Shown: positions 33,851-47,054, counted from the stretch's first letter. The stretch: 64,000 nt of DNA from Sepioteuthis lessoniana (GCA_963585895.1 OY757911.1:95592148-95656147); one strand, 5' to 3'. Notes: generated by a model not told the origin, from the sequence alone. A program made the numbers and translations.

Positions 33851-34584
33851 GCTAGCGAGGGTTAAAATACACGAGTGGGATTGATTATTCATTCACAGCT
33901 GCATCTGACTATTCCATCATTTTTTATTTGTTCCTCTTTACCAATATACATGAACTCTTGTCTACTCATAACCAAGCTACAGAAAGAGAGAACAAAATCA
34001 ATAAATCCCAAGTATTTTATTGGAGTTCAGAGAACATCCAACCCAACTTCCGGCAAGTGTGAGTGACATCGTATCGCCAGCCCCCCTCACCACTTGGATA
34101 GCCGATAAATGGTGACTTTGAAAAGTACTAGTTAATTGTTGTTTTCGTTTGGAGTCTTAGATCTAACATATATTGTTACACGACCGATCTAGATTTTGAA
34201 CATTGACGACACAGCTTTCTTCAGGTTGCTGTTTTTTGTTGTTTCTTTTTTTTATAAATTATCTTTTCGCATTCCACTATCTTTCATTTAATACCGTACA
34301 AAGGACAAGAAACCATATCTACAGCATAAACAGTGAATGTATAATAATAAGTTTTCTAAAAACTAAGCTGAACAGTTGACACGTAAAGTGATATGTCACC
34401 AATTGATCTGAACAAACATTGTGATACAGAAAGAATTGACATATGAAAAACGTCGAACAAACAATATGTGTTTAATAAAGAAAATAATATTTCTCTTTGG
34501 CGTTAATTTAGCAATAATTCCGTATAAATAAAGATAGTGCAAAAAAAAGTTCAAACTAATAGAGGAAGTAGATTTGGTTGAGAA
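33851..34584. other. Unassigned stretch
   Basis: A CCTGAAGAAAGCTGTGTCG word on the minus strand near 34205-34225 resembles degraded hammerhead-type repeats, but no GAAA partner is in place. Nothing else recognised. Confidence 0.35.
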
Positions 34585-34790
34585 TTATTTGCAAATAATT
34601 CTACAGTTCGTGCAGCATCGTTCTATTACGTTCTCTTTTGGATTAATATCTTTGTCAAAGTAATGAAACTTCTTATCCTCACAACGTTGGCTGAAATAAT
34701 CTCACGAATGTTCTTCAAATAGAATGGCTTTGATATTAGATATACCTTTAAGTTTGATATGCCGTTAAATAAAAGAACAAACAAACAAAC
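34585..34790 (+). repeat. SINE family B, head missing or degraded
   Basis: TTCTATTACGTTCTCTTTTG, CTTTGTCAAAGTAATGAAAC, GAATGGCTTTGATATTAGAT and GATATGCCGTTAAATAAAAG follow family B order. Confidence 0.5.
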
Positions 34791-35145
34791 CAATACTGCC
34801 TGTTCTAGACGTGAACATCGGAAAGAGGTTACCTGTGGCCATTCCCCATAACTTTAATCTGTTTTCATGAGCCTTATACCGCTGAAACTAGAGAAATAAA
34901 TAATGGCAAATGTTATATTTGAAATCTAAAAAAAAAAAGAAAACATGAAAATCAGATCCCTCCGAATGCAAAAAAAAAAACGTTTATCAAATGTATATAT
35001 TTTCATAGTGACCGGTATGTGTTTTAGGTTATTTTAATGGCAAATGAGCATAGTTTTTACTGAGAAAAATGCATGTTTCGACTACATTTCACAGAAAACA
35101 ATAAATAAGCATTTATTTATTGATATCGTACTTTTTACTCTCTCT
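34791..35145. other. Unassigned stretch
   Basis: Nothing recognised apart from two short A runs. Confidence 0.4.
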
Positions 35146-35174
35146 CTCACACACACAGAGATTCAACCCCCCCA

Positions 35175-35265
<91 letters not shown>
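35146..35265. repeat. (TATC)n(TA)n microsatellite
   Basis: A TATC run followed by a TA run of about 60 bases, after a short CT/CA patch. Confidence 0.95.
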
Positions 35266-35289
35266 GAGTTTAAAAAGGATATAACAAAA

Positions 35290-35375
35290 ATGAATATTTC
35301 CATTATGCGTGCTTTTATAGTTCCCGACTAGTTTCGACCTTAGGTAATAATCAGGAAAAAAAAAGCCTTCAAGGA
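35290..35375 (-). ncRNA. Degenerate hammerhead-like sequence
   Basis: On the minus strand CTGATTA (35354-35348) and GAAA (35335-35332) flank a 12-base segment with ACC/GGT pairing, followed by CTAGTCGGGAACTATAAAAG. One invariant core G is replaced by T and the first stem II pair is absent, so cleavage is unlikely. I read it as a relic of a Penelope-type terminal repeat. Confidence 0.35.
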
Positions 35376-35520
35376 AAAAACTTTTATAAAGTTTTAAAAT
35401 AGTGCTTTTTAAAGTGATATGCAATAAGGGAAGCCAGAAAAATTTAATGATTGTACTGTATAGTAGTACGATGAAACTGAATCATACTTTGATATCTATC
35501 TATCAATCTATCTGTATTTG

Positions 35521-36281
<761 letters not shown>

Positions 36282-36372
<91 letters not shown>
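36282..36372. repeat. Compound microsatellite (CA)n(TA)n
   Basis: CA run followed directly by TA run. Confidence 0.97.
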
Positions 36373-36374
<2 letters not shown>

Positions 36375-36760
36375 CTAGCCATCATTTTTGATCAGATATA
36401 TTTTTTTTTCTTTTACCTTAAAAAATGGATAATGTTTCCTCATCACAAAATAAAGTCGTTTGTGTTTGCAATTCTATGATAATTTAAATCAAAATATTTT
36501 TACAGTTAAGATAATTACATTTAAAGCAAGTTTGTATTTGCTTTCAATCAAATACTTCTGTACGAACATTTATTTCTTCAGTGTAAATCCTTACCACTCA
36601 TTCAAGAAACTTCTGAAAGTATGTTTGAAGATGTGATTCCTTAATAGTGTGTAAATGCGTAAATATTGCATTTCCTTCGATAGTTGACTGAACTTTACGA
36701 TCAATTTCAAAATCAGAATTTATAATAAATTTCAGAGTGATCCTAAACTTTTGGCCGTTA

Positions 36761-36761
<1 letters not shown>
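36373..36761. other. Unassigned AT-rich stretch
   Basis: GACTGAACTTTACGATCAAT, then CAGAGTGATCCTAAACTTT and GGCCGTTAGTGTATATA near 36740-36765, resemble a Tc1-type transposon end, but no partner end was found. Confidence 0.3.

Positions 36762-36797
<36 letters not shown>
36762..36797. repeat. (TA)n microsatellite
   Basis: A TA run that ends where the mariner copy begins. Confidence 0.95.
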
Positions 36798-36800
<3 letters not shown>

Positions 36801-37700
36801 GGTGCATTCAAAAGGTTTCCAGATTTTTTTGTACAGACATTTAAAATTGTCATAGACTCTTCAAAATTCAGTATATTATTGCTATACATCTTATGAGATA
36901 ACTTACCTATTTTTATGATTTCAGGTTCAAAGAAACAGCTACAGCAGGAATTGGAACACACCCTATTAAAGCCTGATTGTCAAAGCTGGTGAATTTCAAA
37001 AATGCAATTTGAACGTGAGGAAGAACGATATGCAATAAAATTCTGTTTAAACTTGGAAAAATGACACTAAAACGTATGGAATGTTTCAGACTGCTTTTGG
37101 AATATCTTGCATGAATCAAGCATCAGTTTGTGAGTGGCATAAGAGATTCAAGGAAGGCAGGGTGTCTGTGAGGGATGATGAGAGGTGTGGGTGTAGTAAG
37201 GAAGTCAATACACCAGTGTTGATTGGCCAAAGTGTTAGAGTTAGGGTTAGGGTTACTCTGTTGAGGTTTTAAGGGAGTTCAGGAAGAGATTCCATCGGAA
37301 GAGGCTATCACTCTTCAAATCGGGTGAGTAGCATTTCCACCAGGACAATGCACCAGTCCACAACTCATCCTTGTCACTGACTATTTGACCAAAATGGGCA
37401 TGACGACAGTTCCTCACTCTCCCGTATCGTCCAGACCATGCTCCCTGTGACTTTTGCTTATTCCCTAAGCTCAGATGCTGTCGTTATGAGACAATTGAGA
37501 AGATGAAAGAGGCTATGACGAAGGTCATTGACACGCTCACACAAGAGGACTTCCATGGGGTCTTCCTGAAGTTGTTAAAATGGTACAACAATACATTGAA
37601 GCCGGAGGAGATTACTTCGAAGGGGACTAGAGTTTCATGCGTGTACTCTCAATAAAAGTGCCCATACGAAAAAGTCTGGAAACTTATTCAATGATCCTCG
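36798..37700 (+). mobile_element. mariner-like element, internally deleted (903 bp)
   Basis: The ends are inverted repeats: CATGGTGCATTCAAAAGG then TTTCCAGATTTTTTTGTAC at the left, and on the right, reversed, CGAGGATCATTGAATAAG then TTTCCAGACTTTTTCG. TA dinucleotides flank both ends, and TA-containing microsatellites lie on both sides. The length is about 400 bases below a typical mariner. The same ends and the same deletion occur at 51181-52056. Confidence 0.85.
37002..37655 (+). pseudogene. mariner transposase pseudogene, central domain deleted
   Basis: The N-terminal part has the helix-turn-helix-type sequence (ERYAIKFCLNLEK, SVCEWHKRFKEG, VRDDERCG, KEVNTPVLIGQ). The C-terminal part, in shifted frames, has WHFHQDNAPVHN (second catalytic Asp), RYETIEKMKEAMTKVIDTLT and KGTRVSCVYSQ. 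The 120-130 residues between LIGQ and the EFRKRF block, which include the first catalytic Asp in full-length relatives, are missing. A 26-base insertion with two TTAGGG units lies at the deletion junction. An early stop follows LEK. Confidence 0.8.
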
Positions 37701-37723
37701 TATATATATATATATATATATGT

Positions 37724-37789
<66 letters not shown>

Positions 37790-37815
37790 ATGTGTGTGTG
37801 TGTATGTGTGTGTGG
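37701..37815. repeat. Compound microsatellite (TA)n(TG)n
   Basis: A short TA run followed by a long TG run with a few substitutions, beginning at the right end of the mariner copy. Confidence 0.97.
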
Positions 37816-38302
37816 AATTTTAATGAATTAAGTAGAAAATGGTAAATGGATTAAACATACATGTTTGGTGTAATTTATGATATACTTTTGCATTTATCAT
37901 CTATTTTATTTTTGCCAACGCGTTTCGACTTCATAATTTACCCGCATACAAACTAATAATCACAGAAATATCTGAAAAAACAACTGGACTCATGGATTTG
38001 CGAGATCAGAACATTGTTGACCGTCCACGGTGTTGGTCGGATATACTTTGGCTCAAAAACAAACTATTCTTGTCATTCACCTTCTTCGACGGTTGAATAG
38101 TGTCTGACTGTCCATTGAGATGCATCACCAAGTTAAAAAGCCTTCGTCCAAATTTTCCGTCCGTTCATCGTGAACTTCAAAGGATTATCCTTTACGCTGT
38201 CTGCAAATCGTTTTTTTTTTTTTGTCAGCGCATAGTTGCTGATCGCTGGTTCAGTTTATTTATCAAAACCAAGCAGCAACATCCACCCACTGACATAATG
38301 TT
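37816..38302. other. Unassigned stretch
   Basis: Minus-strand GAAGTCGAAACGCGTTGGC near 37918-37936 looks like the 3' half of a hammerhead-type terminal repeat, but the upstream CTGA core is missing. No coding signature. Confidence 0.35.
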
Positions 38303-38313
38303 ACGGAGAGAGA

Positions 38314-38344
<31 letters not shown>

Positions 38345-38345
38345 T
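38303..38345. repeat. (GA)n microsatellite
   Basis: GA run with one GGGA. Confidence 0.95.
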
Positions 38346-39885
38346 AAGTGGAGTTTTCTTTTTAATGAAAAACTGTATTCAATTAGAATGTAAATAGCTG
38401 CCAGACGTAACAAATCGGATAGAATTTAAATTTGAAAGATTTAAATGCCAAAAACAAGATAAATATTTATATTCTAAAATAATCTAAATAATTAAGATTT
38501 AATATGGTTTATTCGCCGTTATTGAATGAAAAATATTTCCAAGAGTTAATATTTAGGAGTAAGATTCAGAAAAAAAAAACGAAGAAACACGTTCTTGAAT
38601 ATTTGAAATTAATTTCTTCAAACAGGAATTTTTTCATAAGTATATGAATTAAACTGATAATAAATTAGAAAATTCGTAAATGTTTCACTGATCGTTGTAT
38701 AATAATCTATGAGCAACTACAGCAAAATATAAATATAAACATTTTGAAAAGTATCTTTCACAGTATGACACTGAGCCATATTGGTGGGAATATGTACACT
38801 AGTAATTATATGACACATTTCTTTGGTGGGGGAGCCATTATTTACAATTAGCAAACTAAGTGAAAGATGTAAGAGTTGTACTCTGAAAAGAGAATCATAA
38901 TTGCTAAATATTGTTTGGTAAAAAAAAAACAATAAAAGTCAGAATAACCTATGTGACACTTTAGTATGAAAAGGTGGTTAATCAGCTGAATGCAAACAGG
39001 CCAAGTGGAAAGGGACATGATCGTACTCTCGTACAAAGCTAAGATACAGGATAGACAAAGGAAAAAATGAACAATTAAGAAATGACTTCGAGAGGCAGTC
39101 GGCTCAAGCAAAAAAAATATATGGTTTATTTCTGAGTTAACAGAGTAAGGAGCGGGTGTGTTTTTATTTAGGGAATGACCAGATAAATATTATTAGTGAA
39201 TTTTATTTGGTAACTTATTCACTAGTTTCACAACTGAAAATACATCATATCTACTATGAATTTAATTGCAGAAGCAAAACTGTTCGTAATTTACTGGACG
39301 TCACACGCTAGCAACATAAATACTTTGTAAAGTGAGTTTGGACATTTCATTTTAGACTAAATAACTATAGACGGAATCAAATGAATTAATTACAGTGAAC
39401 TAAGTCTTCTAGAACTGCATTTCTGCACAAACAGTTTGGCTCTTTGAAATGCAACGTTCACTATCATAGAAATAACTGAAAAAAAATTAAGGCAATATGA
39501 CGAAAGTAATAGAAACAGGCGAAGAAAGTAGATGAAACGCTGACAATCGCTGCCACTTAATGTATAAAATAATGGGCCTGCCTTGAAATAGTTTTGGCAG
39601 ACAGGGTGTTGCACATAAACATTTAAATAGACAAATAAGTAGATTAGGCACTAGCGACATAATTTGAAATAATTTTCATTCAACAAATAAATATGCCAAA
39701 TCTTCAAGACATTTTTCGTCGGTTATTTCAGAGTATCCTTTTCAAACTTTAAAAAACTTTCTTGAAATCATTTTTCCCCAAACATTTTCCCTAATAATGA
39801 GCGAAGATCCCCAGTCATTGAGGATAATCAGAAGATAAAATAAGATAGAAGAAAAAATTCCTATTTGTCATAACTTTTGTAAACC

Positions 39886-39888
<3 letters not shown>
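38346..39888. other. Unassigned AT-rich stretch
   Basis: Several 60-90 residue open frames on the minus strand (38717-39111, 39390-39614) lack recognisable domains and fit chance. Confidence 0.45.

Positions 39889-39971
<83 letters not shown>
39889..39971. repeat. Compound microsatellite (CA)n(TA)n
   Basis: CA run followed directly by TA run. Confidence 0.97.
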
Positions 39972-39976
<5 letters not shown>

Positions 39977-40814
39977 AGGTAATTACATTCAACTGTGTTG
40001 TTAAAATATAACGGAAAAATAAAAATGAAAACAATTTATGAAATTAATGATCTATTTGTATGCTGATACATTTAGCCGATACGGTTTCATCAGATACTAA
40101 AAACTGGAAAGTTTTTAAAATGATAACGGAATTTCTTGACGTCAATTGTCATGGGAACAGACATATGCGTTATAAAAAAAGAAAACCTACAAATCCTATC
40201 GGCCAAAAAAAAAACCTAAGAAATTGTGATCAGAGACATTAACACATGAAATAATATTACCTTTCTGCTAAAAGTCAAAATTATATACTAAACTATGGAG
40301 AAGCAAATAAGCAAGACGGAAATAGATATCTTTATGAAACCTTTAAAAATGGATGAAAAACTAGATCAAAACATAAATGCCTCTTATTATATACTATTGC
40401 TCTCCAGGAAAAATAAATCATATGGATCACTTTAAACTCGGAAACCCATTATTCCAATACCATCCTTTATATCAGGGGTTGGTGGTCTCCTTACAAGCAC
40501 AAAATAGCAATGGCCAGAGCAAAGATTTTAACACTTCTCTAAGTAAATATCAGCCCCCACAAACCATAAATAGTCGACTTACATTGATAAATGAACGAAA
40601 ATAAAATTCATATGAAAAATAAAATCATGTTATGCTTCGATATCAAGTATATCATTATACCCAAAAATAAATGCTTACATACAATAATCATATTAAAATA
40701 TACATATCAATACCTACTTATTATTATATAGTAATTTACACGTACATAAATGTCGGCAATTTTAAAACAATCTTTAAAATGTTATCCATATCCACTAATC
40801 ATTAAATATTGATA
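39972..40814. other. Unassigned AT-rich stretch
   Basis: Two small plus-strand open frames (40060-40242, 40377-40604) without recognisable domains. Confidence 0.4.
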
Positions 40815-41365
40815 TCATCATCATCATGTCGCGCTGGTAGCACGGATATCCCTGACCCTCTCTCACCACTCCTCTCTATCGTTCATCGCCCTAGGCAAGT
40901 CTTCAGGACAACATCCCGTATCCTCACATAGCTGCTGAATGTATGTTCGTGCTGGTCGTCCTGCTTTTGCACGGCCATGTGTGGGGGTCCATAAGAGTAC
41001 ATTTCTTATAAGTTCTTCCCTGCTTCTCCAACAGTGTCCTGCATGTCTGGTTCGTCTAACTTGAATAGTTTTCGTGATAGGAGGCAGGTGGCCGTACAGT
41101 TGGTGTCTTGTTGGGTGTTGCCGCCAGGACTTGTTCAAGATTGCACGCAGCATTCTTGTGTAATTGCCGTCTAGCTTCTTCTCCAGCCGTTTTGATAGCG
41201 TCCATGTAGTGCACCCGTATAGCAGTATCGATGTGACCGCTGCCTAGAAGAAACTGCGTTTCACTTTTATCGGTTAGGTCTGATTTCCATATAATCGATG
41301 GCCTACTGATAGCTGTCCATGCTTTCGTTAACCTCGTTTCGATGTCCTCATACCAATACATAAAT
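40815..41365 (-). pseudogene. LINE-1f, 5'-truncated C-terminal part
   Basis: The minus-strand frames have DIETRLTKAWTAI and IIWKSDLTDK, a frameshift, then MLRAILNKSWRQHPTRHQL, ITKTIQVRRTRHAGHCWR and the C-terminal TYIQQLCEDTGCCPEDLPRA block with AMNDREEW. The 3' end is a short ATGATGATGATAT tail at 40818-40832. The reverse transcriptase catalytic region is absent. Confidence 0.85.
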
Positions 41366-41574
41366 GTGCAAAATTTAAAAAAAGACATATAAAAAATTAT
41401 ACATACCTATTATTCGTTATGTAATGATATATCAACGAAAAATATAGAAAGTCTAAAAGAATCATGTCAAAAACTTTTCTGAACAAACTCAATTTTACGC
41501 TGCAATATATTCACGGATAAATACCAAGAGTTTTAAAAGATTATTTTATAATAAAAACAAACTGACCTATCATC

Positions 41575-41990
41575 AACACTTAGTCGTACTAATAGCACGC
41601 AGTACCACTGACTATCTTTCTCACCATTCGTTTGTATCGCCTCTCTCTTGGCAGGTCATTAAACGCATCCAGTATCCTTCAAAATTGGTCGCCCAAAACA
41701 GGTGTTTCCATGAGTGGGAGCCCATAAGAGAACGTCGCTTATGAGTTGGTCCTTACTTCCCATGCAATGTGGGTGACACGGGTGGTGTAATGGTTTGCAA
41801 GTTAAATGAGAAATCCTTAACGAGTGAGTTCGAGTCTCATTAGGCGCTCCTTGTTCTACATCAAAGCAAAATGCTTATTAAATTACTACTACTTCTCCAG
41901 CAATGTTCAGTAAATCTTGTTTGTTTTATTTGGATTCCAACCGATAAAATGTAATGCACTTATCAATAATTCTTTTCAATTTGATCATCA
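41575..41990 (-). pseudogene. Old LINE-1f copy split by a SINE
   Basis: The plus-strand text CCCATAAGAGAACGTCGCTT, then ATGAGTTGGTCCTTACTTC, is the worn counterpart of the LINE-1f region coding RDELIRDVLLWTP. After the SINE at 41766-41884 the homology resumes with CTTCTCCAGCAATGTTCAGT and CTTGTTTGTTTTATTTGGA. The insertion dates the SINE as younger than this LINE copy. Confidence 0.6.
41766..41884 (+). repeat. SINE family E, inserted in LINE-1f
   Basis: The tRNA-like head GGGTGGTGTAATGGTTTGCA and a B-box-like GAGTTCGAGTCTCATTAGG are followed by a short body ending AAAATGCTTATTAAATTAC. A second copy with the same head and tail lies on the minus strand at 42200-42338. Confidence 0.7.
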
Positions 41991-42199
41991 ATTCGATGAA
42001 AAAAAAGTGACTGTCCAATGAAGTTTCATGGCAGTGGTGCGACATACTTCTTTTTGAAAATTTGATAATTAGAACAATTGCTAAACTTGTGGCCAAAGAG
42101 GGCAAAATATTTCCACAAAAATGATGATCGAGTACTTATTTACGCACATAAATCAAATGATTAAAACTAATACAAAACTCCAAAAATTAGAACCAGCCA

Positions 42200-42338
42200 T
42201 AACATACAGGTAATTTACTAAGCTTTTTGTTTAGATGTGGCACAAGGCCATATGAAAGGAGCACCCAATGAGACTCGAACTCACTCGTGTAGGTTTGCTA
42301 GTCGAGCTTACTAACCATTACACCACCAGAGGCGCCTA
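42200..42338 (-). repeat. SINE family E
   Basis: On the minus strand: GCGCCTCTGGTGGTGTAATG, GAGTTCGAGTCTCATTGGG, GCCTTGTGCCACATC and AAAAAGCTTAGTAAATTACC. The length is about 135 bases, like the copy at 41766. Confidence 0.75.
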
Positions 42339-42565
42339 TAGCGTAGTGGATGATGCGCTAAACTTCAGTATCGTTGTAAGAGGTTCGAATTCCAGTCCCG
42401 TTATTTCGTTCACTTTAGAATTAGTATCTTTGGGAACCTATAAAACGCCTTATATCCTCAGCTATGGGTTGAATAGTTGCATTACTGTTCTTCTACACAT
42501 ATGGATCGGGAAAAAAATAACCCATGAGGATTGATAGGCCCTTAAACAACAAAAAACAAACAAAC
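42336..42565 (+). repeat. SINE family B, full length
   Basis: Head CTATAGCGTAGTGGATGATG, B-box-like GAGGTTCGAATTCCAGTCCC, body TTATTTCGTTCACTTTAG and CTCAGCTATGGGTTGAATAG, then a worn tail ending TTGATAGGCCCTTAAAC. It is head-to-head with the SINE E copy. Confidence 0.7.
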
Positions 42566-43886
42566 CAAATTAAATCATACATCAAGTTCTCTTCAGAACA
42601 ACACAATAAAAACATCTCATGAACGCTCAGAATTTCAAACCATCGATGAAAAGGGAAACATGCATAAAAACAACAACCTTGCAACTGTTCGTTATCCTGG
42701 GAAAATTTCACAAAATATCCATAAAGTAAAAATGAAATAAAATGAATAGACCCTCAGCACTTTCAAACAAATAAAAACTCTACCACAAATTAAATTGAAG
42801 GAATATTAAGAAATATCAGGAATCGCATGGTGACAAAAATCTCCAACACGATCAATTTCATGTTAAAAAATAATGAAACTACTTTTTTAGAAGATGAATG
42901 TGAAATATCCTGGAAATTTCGCCATAAAAATTGTCGGGAGAAACATAAAGATCTCTTAAAAAGAGAATACATGAACACAACAGATCATTAAAAGTATTTG
43001 ATAACTCGTTAAGTAGAGAAATGAAAACAATCATAAATTCGATCGAGTTAAAGCACGCATAATTTAAAAACAAAATACGATCTGAATCGAAACGTAAATG
43101 TCTAAAGTATGCTTTATTATTATAATTTAAAGAACAAAATCAACATTCTGGCATATTTGATATATACCCGCTTTTAGCCAAATTAATATTTTAAGAAGTA
43201 GATTATAAATAGATTACAATACATATAAATAGATGAATTTAAAGGAAACTGAACGCTTCTTTTTTTATAATATTTTGTCCTATGTTACAGTATTTGTTAT
43301 GAATCCCAAATTATATTATTCTTAACGATAACCTTCATTTATATCGTAGAGCAATGACAGTAATCAAAAATGAGATATTCAAATACATTTCCAATTAAAA
43401 ATTTAATTGTCTCCAAACAGTGGTTATCTTTTTCTGTGAAAATGTACGTCAACAGATATTGTTATCGTTTTTAAAAGAATTTCCTGTTGTCTAGTATGAT
43501 GAATGCTTATTTTAACAACACTATTTTTGTTTTTCACTCATATTTCTTAACTATATAGATAGAGAGGATATTACGGGTCCGTCGTTGTCGTCTAAATTAC
43601 GCAAAAATCAATATAACACTGATATCTCACTTTATCAGATATATTTACAGCATTTATCAGATATATTTACAAAGATTTATATGAAACTACGTTAAATTAT
43701 CTTGAAAAGCAAATCAGCATCCTTTTTCCGAATTAGAGGAGGAGGGAATTATGTCCTGATGCTGCTTTCCTCACAGATGATGCTTAAAAAATCTAGTTTG
43801 CTGCTTAGTAGACAAAACCTGAAGCAAATAAAGTACATGCGTGAAATTATTAATTATAAATGGTGAAAATTTATCCCCGCATTTCC
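42566..43886. other. Unassigned AT-rich stretch
   Basis: No coding or repeat signature recognised. Confidence 0.45.
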
Positions 43887-43926
43887 TCTCTCTCTCTCAC
43901 TCTCTCTCTCTCTCTCTTTCTCTCCC
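43887..43926. repeat. (CT)n microsatellite
   Basis: CT run with small interruptions. Confidence 0.93.
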
Positions 43927-44127
43927 TTCCGTTCAAGTGTCATTGAGTAACCGATTTAAATGACCTTGTGCCACACATGTTCTCTAACGAAAGCAACAAG
44001 CTGGAAACATACGTATATATAAAACATATGTAAGAACAAAATAAATAAATAAAAAAATACAAATCTCTTCTTGGACCTTCCTCTTTTAAATATATCCTTA
44101 TTTTTTCTTTGGACCTATAACAACCAT

Positions 44128-44130
<3 letters not shown>

Positions 44131-44171
<41 letters not shown>
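44131..44171. repeat. (TA)n microsatellite
   Basis: Pure TA run. Confidence 0.97.
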
Positions 44172-44174
<3 letters not shown>

Positions 44175-46960
44175 CACTTACGCGTGGTTGAGAGATTGGA
44201 TTAATGAATGTTTTAATAACAAGAAAATTAATCTTTGGTGCTGGTTACAAACTGCTAGTTGTTATTATTGTTTGTAACAGTGATCTTTTTTGCAAAATGA
44301 ATGATTAAATTAAAATAACTTATTGTTTGGGGCCATTGTCTGACAATGCGTTTTTTGAAGTAATTTGGCAGCATTCTTCAAGAGCGAATATACATTGAAT
44401 AGAACTGCTATGACATAATTGTCAGGCTCACTACAATATTTGCTGCGTAATAATTTTGGCTTCTACCCGGTTACATGTTGCAAATAGTAATCCAAGTACA
44501 TAAGTCCGAGACCGTGTTTGACTGGCTTCTCCACTTACCCACCCACACACATTCACGCTCTCAAACACACAAACGCCACTCACGTTATATATATCCCCTA
44601 CACATCTGACCATATGATCATGCTCACAAGTTGATACATATTTATAATTCAAACGTCTCGAATCGAAATTGGTCACGGCACCAATGAAAGGAGTCATTTG
44701 ATGAAAAGCCATCGCTTGTATAATTTTAGGAATGGTTCCGCTTGTTTTTTTGTTTTTTTTGTTTGTTTTTTAGGTGGGGGCGTAAATATTTCAAAGAATT
44801 AGTCAAGAACAGTTCAGCATTGAGGTACTAATTTAAATCTATGGTATAAGAAGCCTAATTACATGGATTTCCAACCCAGGTAATGAGTGAAAGAGACATC
44901 TATGATCAACAAATAGACATTCACACAAAATAATGTTTTTTCATCAACCTTTGAAAGGACACAACACAAAGTAGGACGATGATATAAAACGACAACCGGC
45001 CAATAACCCTAAGAGAACAACATAGTGAGGTGAAATCGCACTCGAATTGCCGTCTCGTGACCATTATTCAGCAATAAAGAAAGTGGTATTTTTTCTATAA
45101 CTGCGTGTCTAACTTTTTTCTTTCCTGTGATCTGGTGGCCATCTCTTCATCTTATATCTCTCTCCGACAACATTCATCAAGACCCAGCAAAACAACACAC
45201 CTCTTCCTTTAGAGGATATCTCCCCACTCTAATATGCCAACTGTTCTTTCTATATTCTAAATAAATGTTAAAACAGTAAATTTGAATATTAGATTTAGTC
45301 AGCTGTGTTTACCGTATCTGTATATGTTAAACATTCTGGCATTCCTAACGCTACAGACGGAAAGTTACTGAATACTGACACCATCGTAAGCTCTAAATTA
45401 ATTATTCACTTTGCTGAAATTCAATAGACGACTACAGCCAAACTTCTAAAATCCGATATAAATGTTTCTTTTTTCATGCTGCATCCGAAAAATTTACGGA
45501 TAGTTACGGTAATGTTATACTAATTCAATCGATAGGGTACGATGAATGGGGAGGTAAAAGATATTTGTTTAAAAATTATTCCATTTCGTTTGGATAGCGT
45601 GTAAAAAATAGAAAGAAATAACTTCACGATATAAAAATATGAACTTACAATGAGTGATATCTCCATAAAATAACCTTAGTCCAGTTTACATGCCGTAAAA
45701 AAGCAATCTATCAAACAATCAATCAATCTAAATTCGATATCAACTTAGTCTATGTTTAATGGACTTCTACAACCAACTTGTAAAATCCGAAATAAGTGTT
45801 CTCTATATCTAAAAAAATATACATATAGTATCGTCTGCGTCATCATATAATTCACTCAATATATCTTCTTAAAGACATAGAATTTCCTATTCCGAATATC
45901 AATTATAAGCAAATTTAGAATGGTTCCATTATGATCAAACTGGTCATATGTAGCAAATATTTAAAAAATGATCGACCAAGACGAATATGTCATTGCAATT
46001 AATCAAAAGCACTCTTTTAAAATGACTCCTGATCTCTACTGCAGACAGTTCACTCAAGTTAATATAGTTTGTGAATTTTTTGTTGCACTGAAGGTACCGA
46101 AAATTGCAGACATGACGAGACGACATCATTATCATTATAAAACAAAAAAAAAATTTAGCATCGCTCATGATTTCTTATCCGAAAAACAGACTTGATTTTT
46201 TTTTCCTTTGTTACAGATGGTTTTTTTTTTTTTTTTTTGATAATCTGAGTGCCCGAAATTGAGTTATGGTTAGATTAAATGAACCACGCAGTACTTTGAG
46301 AAAGTTTCATGGAAGACAAATGTTGCAATCACGCGTGAGGAATAAATCACATTATTTCTGTCATTTGTTGATATCCATTTCACAACTTTACAAAAAAAAA
46401 AAAAAAAAGGAAAAGAACATATTACGAAATATTTTTTTTTTTGTTTCCACAGAATACCACTTAAACAAAACGAAGTGAATGATATTTTAGTTATGATTTC
46501 AATATGGGTACCAGGGAAAATATTTCAAACAGGAATGTCATATACACCACATTAATATCATAAAAATATATTTTCTGAATGTTCCGTCTTTATTTAGGAA
46601 TATGTTTGTGCCATTTTTATATGCACAATTCCAAGGAAATCAATCTTTCCGTATTAGTCGAAAATTATAAGTCTCTTCCTTTATAAAAAAAATTAAGCAG
46701 ATGCGCCTAAAGTAACCGTTATCACCTTAAGAAATAAATAGAATAGGTCGCTCGATTTCTCATACTAAACAAGTTTTAATTTAAAAAAAAAAAGGAATTT
46801 ATCGCCTCCACTTCAAGTAATAGACATATAGTAAAGCGGTCTGAGTTCTTAGACATTGGTATGGCAGCTTGTCCTGAAGAAAAACTCTGGAATTACACCA
46901 GCTTTACTCCACTTAAATCCTGGCCTTGTTTCACATCTTGCACGTGGGGGAGAAGTGGGC
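44172..46960. other. Long unassigned stretch
   Basis: The longest repeat-poor part of the window. Open frames (minus 44431-44712, both strands near 45944-46195) have no recognisable domain. A worn SINE B tail-like phrase lies near 45660-45715. A and T homopolymers occur at 46225-46240, 46395-46410 and 46430-46442. Confidence 0.4.
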
Positions 46961-46963
46961 TCA

Positions 46964-46996
<33 letters not shown>

Positions 46997-47009
46997 CACA
47001 CACACACAG

Positions 47010-47054
<45 letters not shown>
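46964..47054. repeat. Compound microsatellite (CA)n(TA)n
   Basis: CA run with one CG interruption, followed by TA run. Confidence 0.97.
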
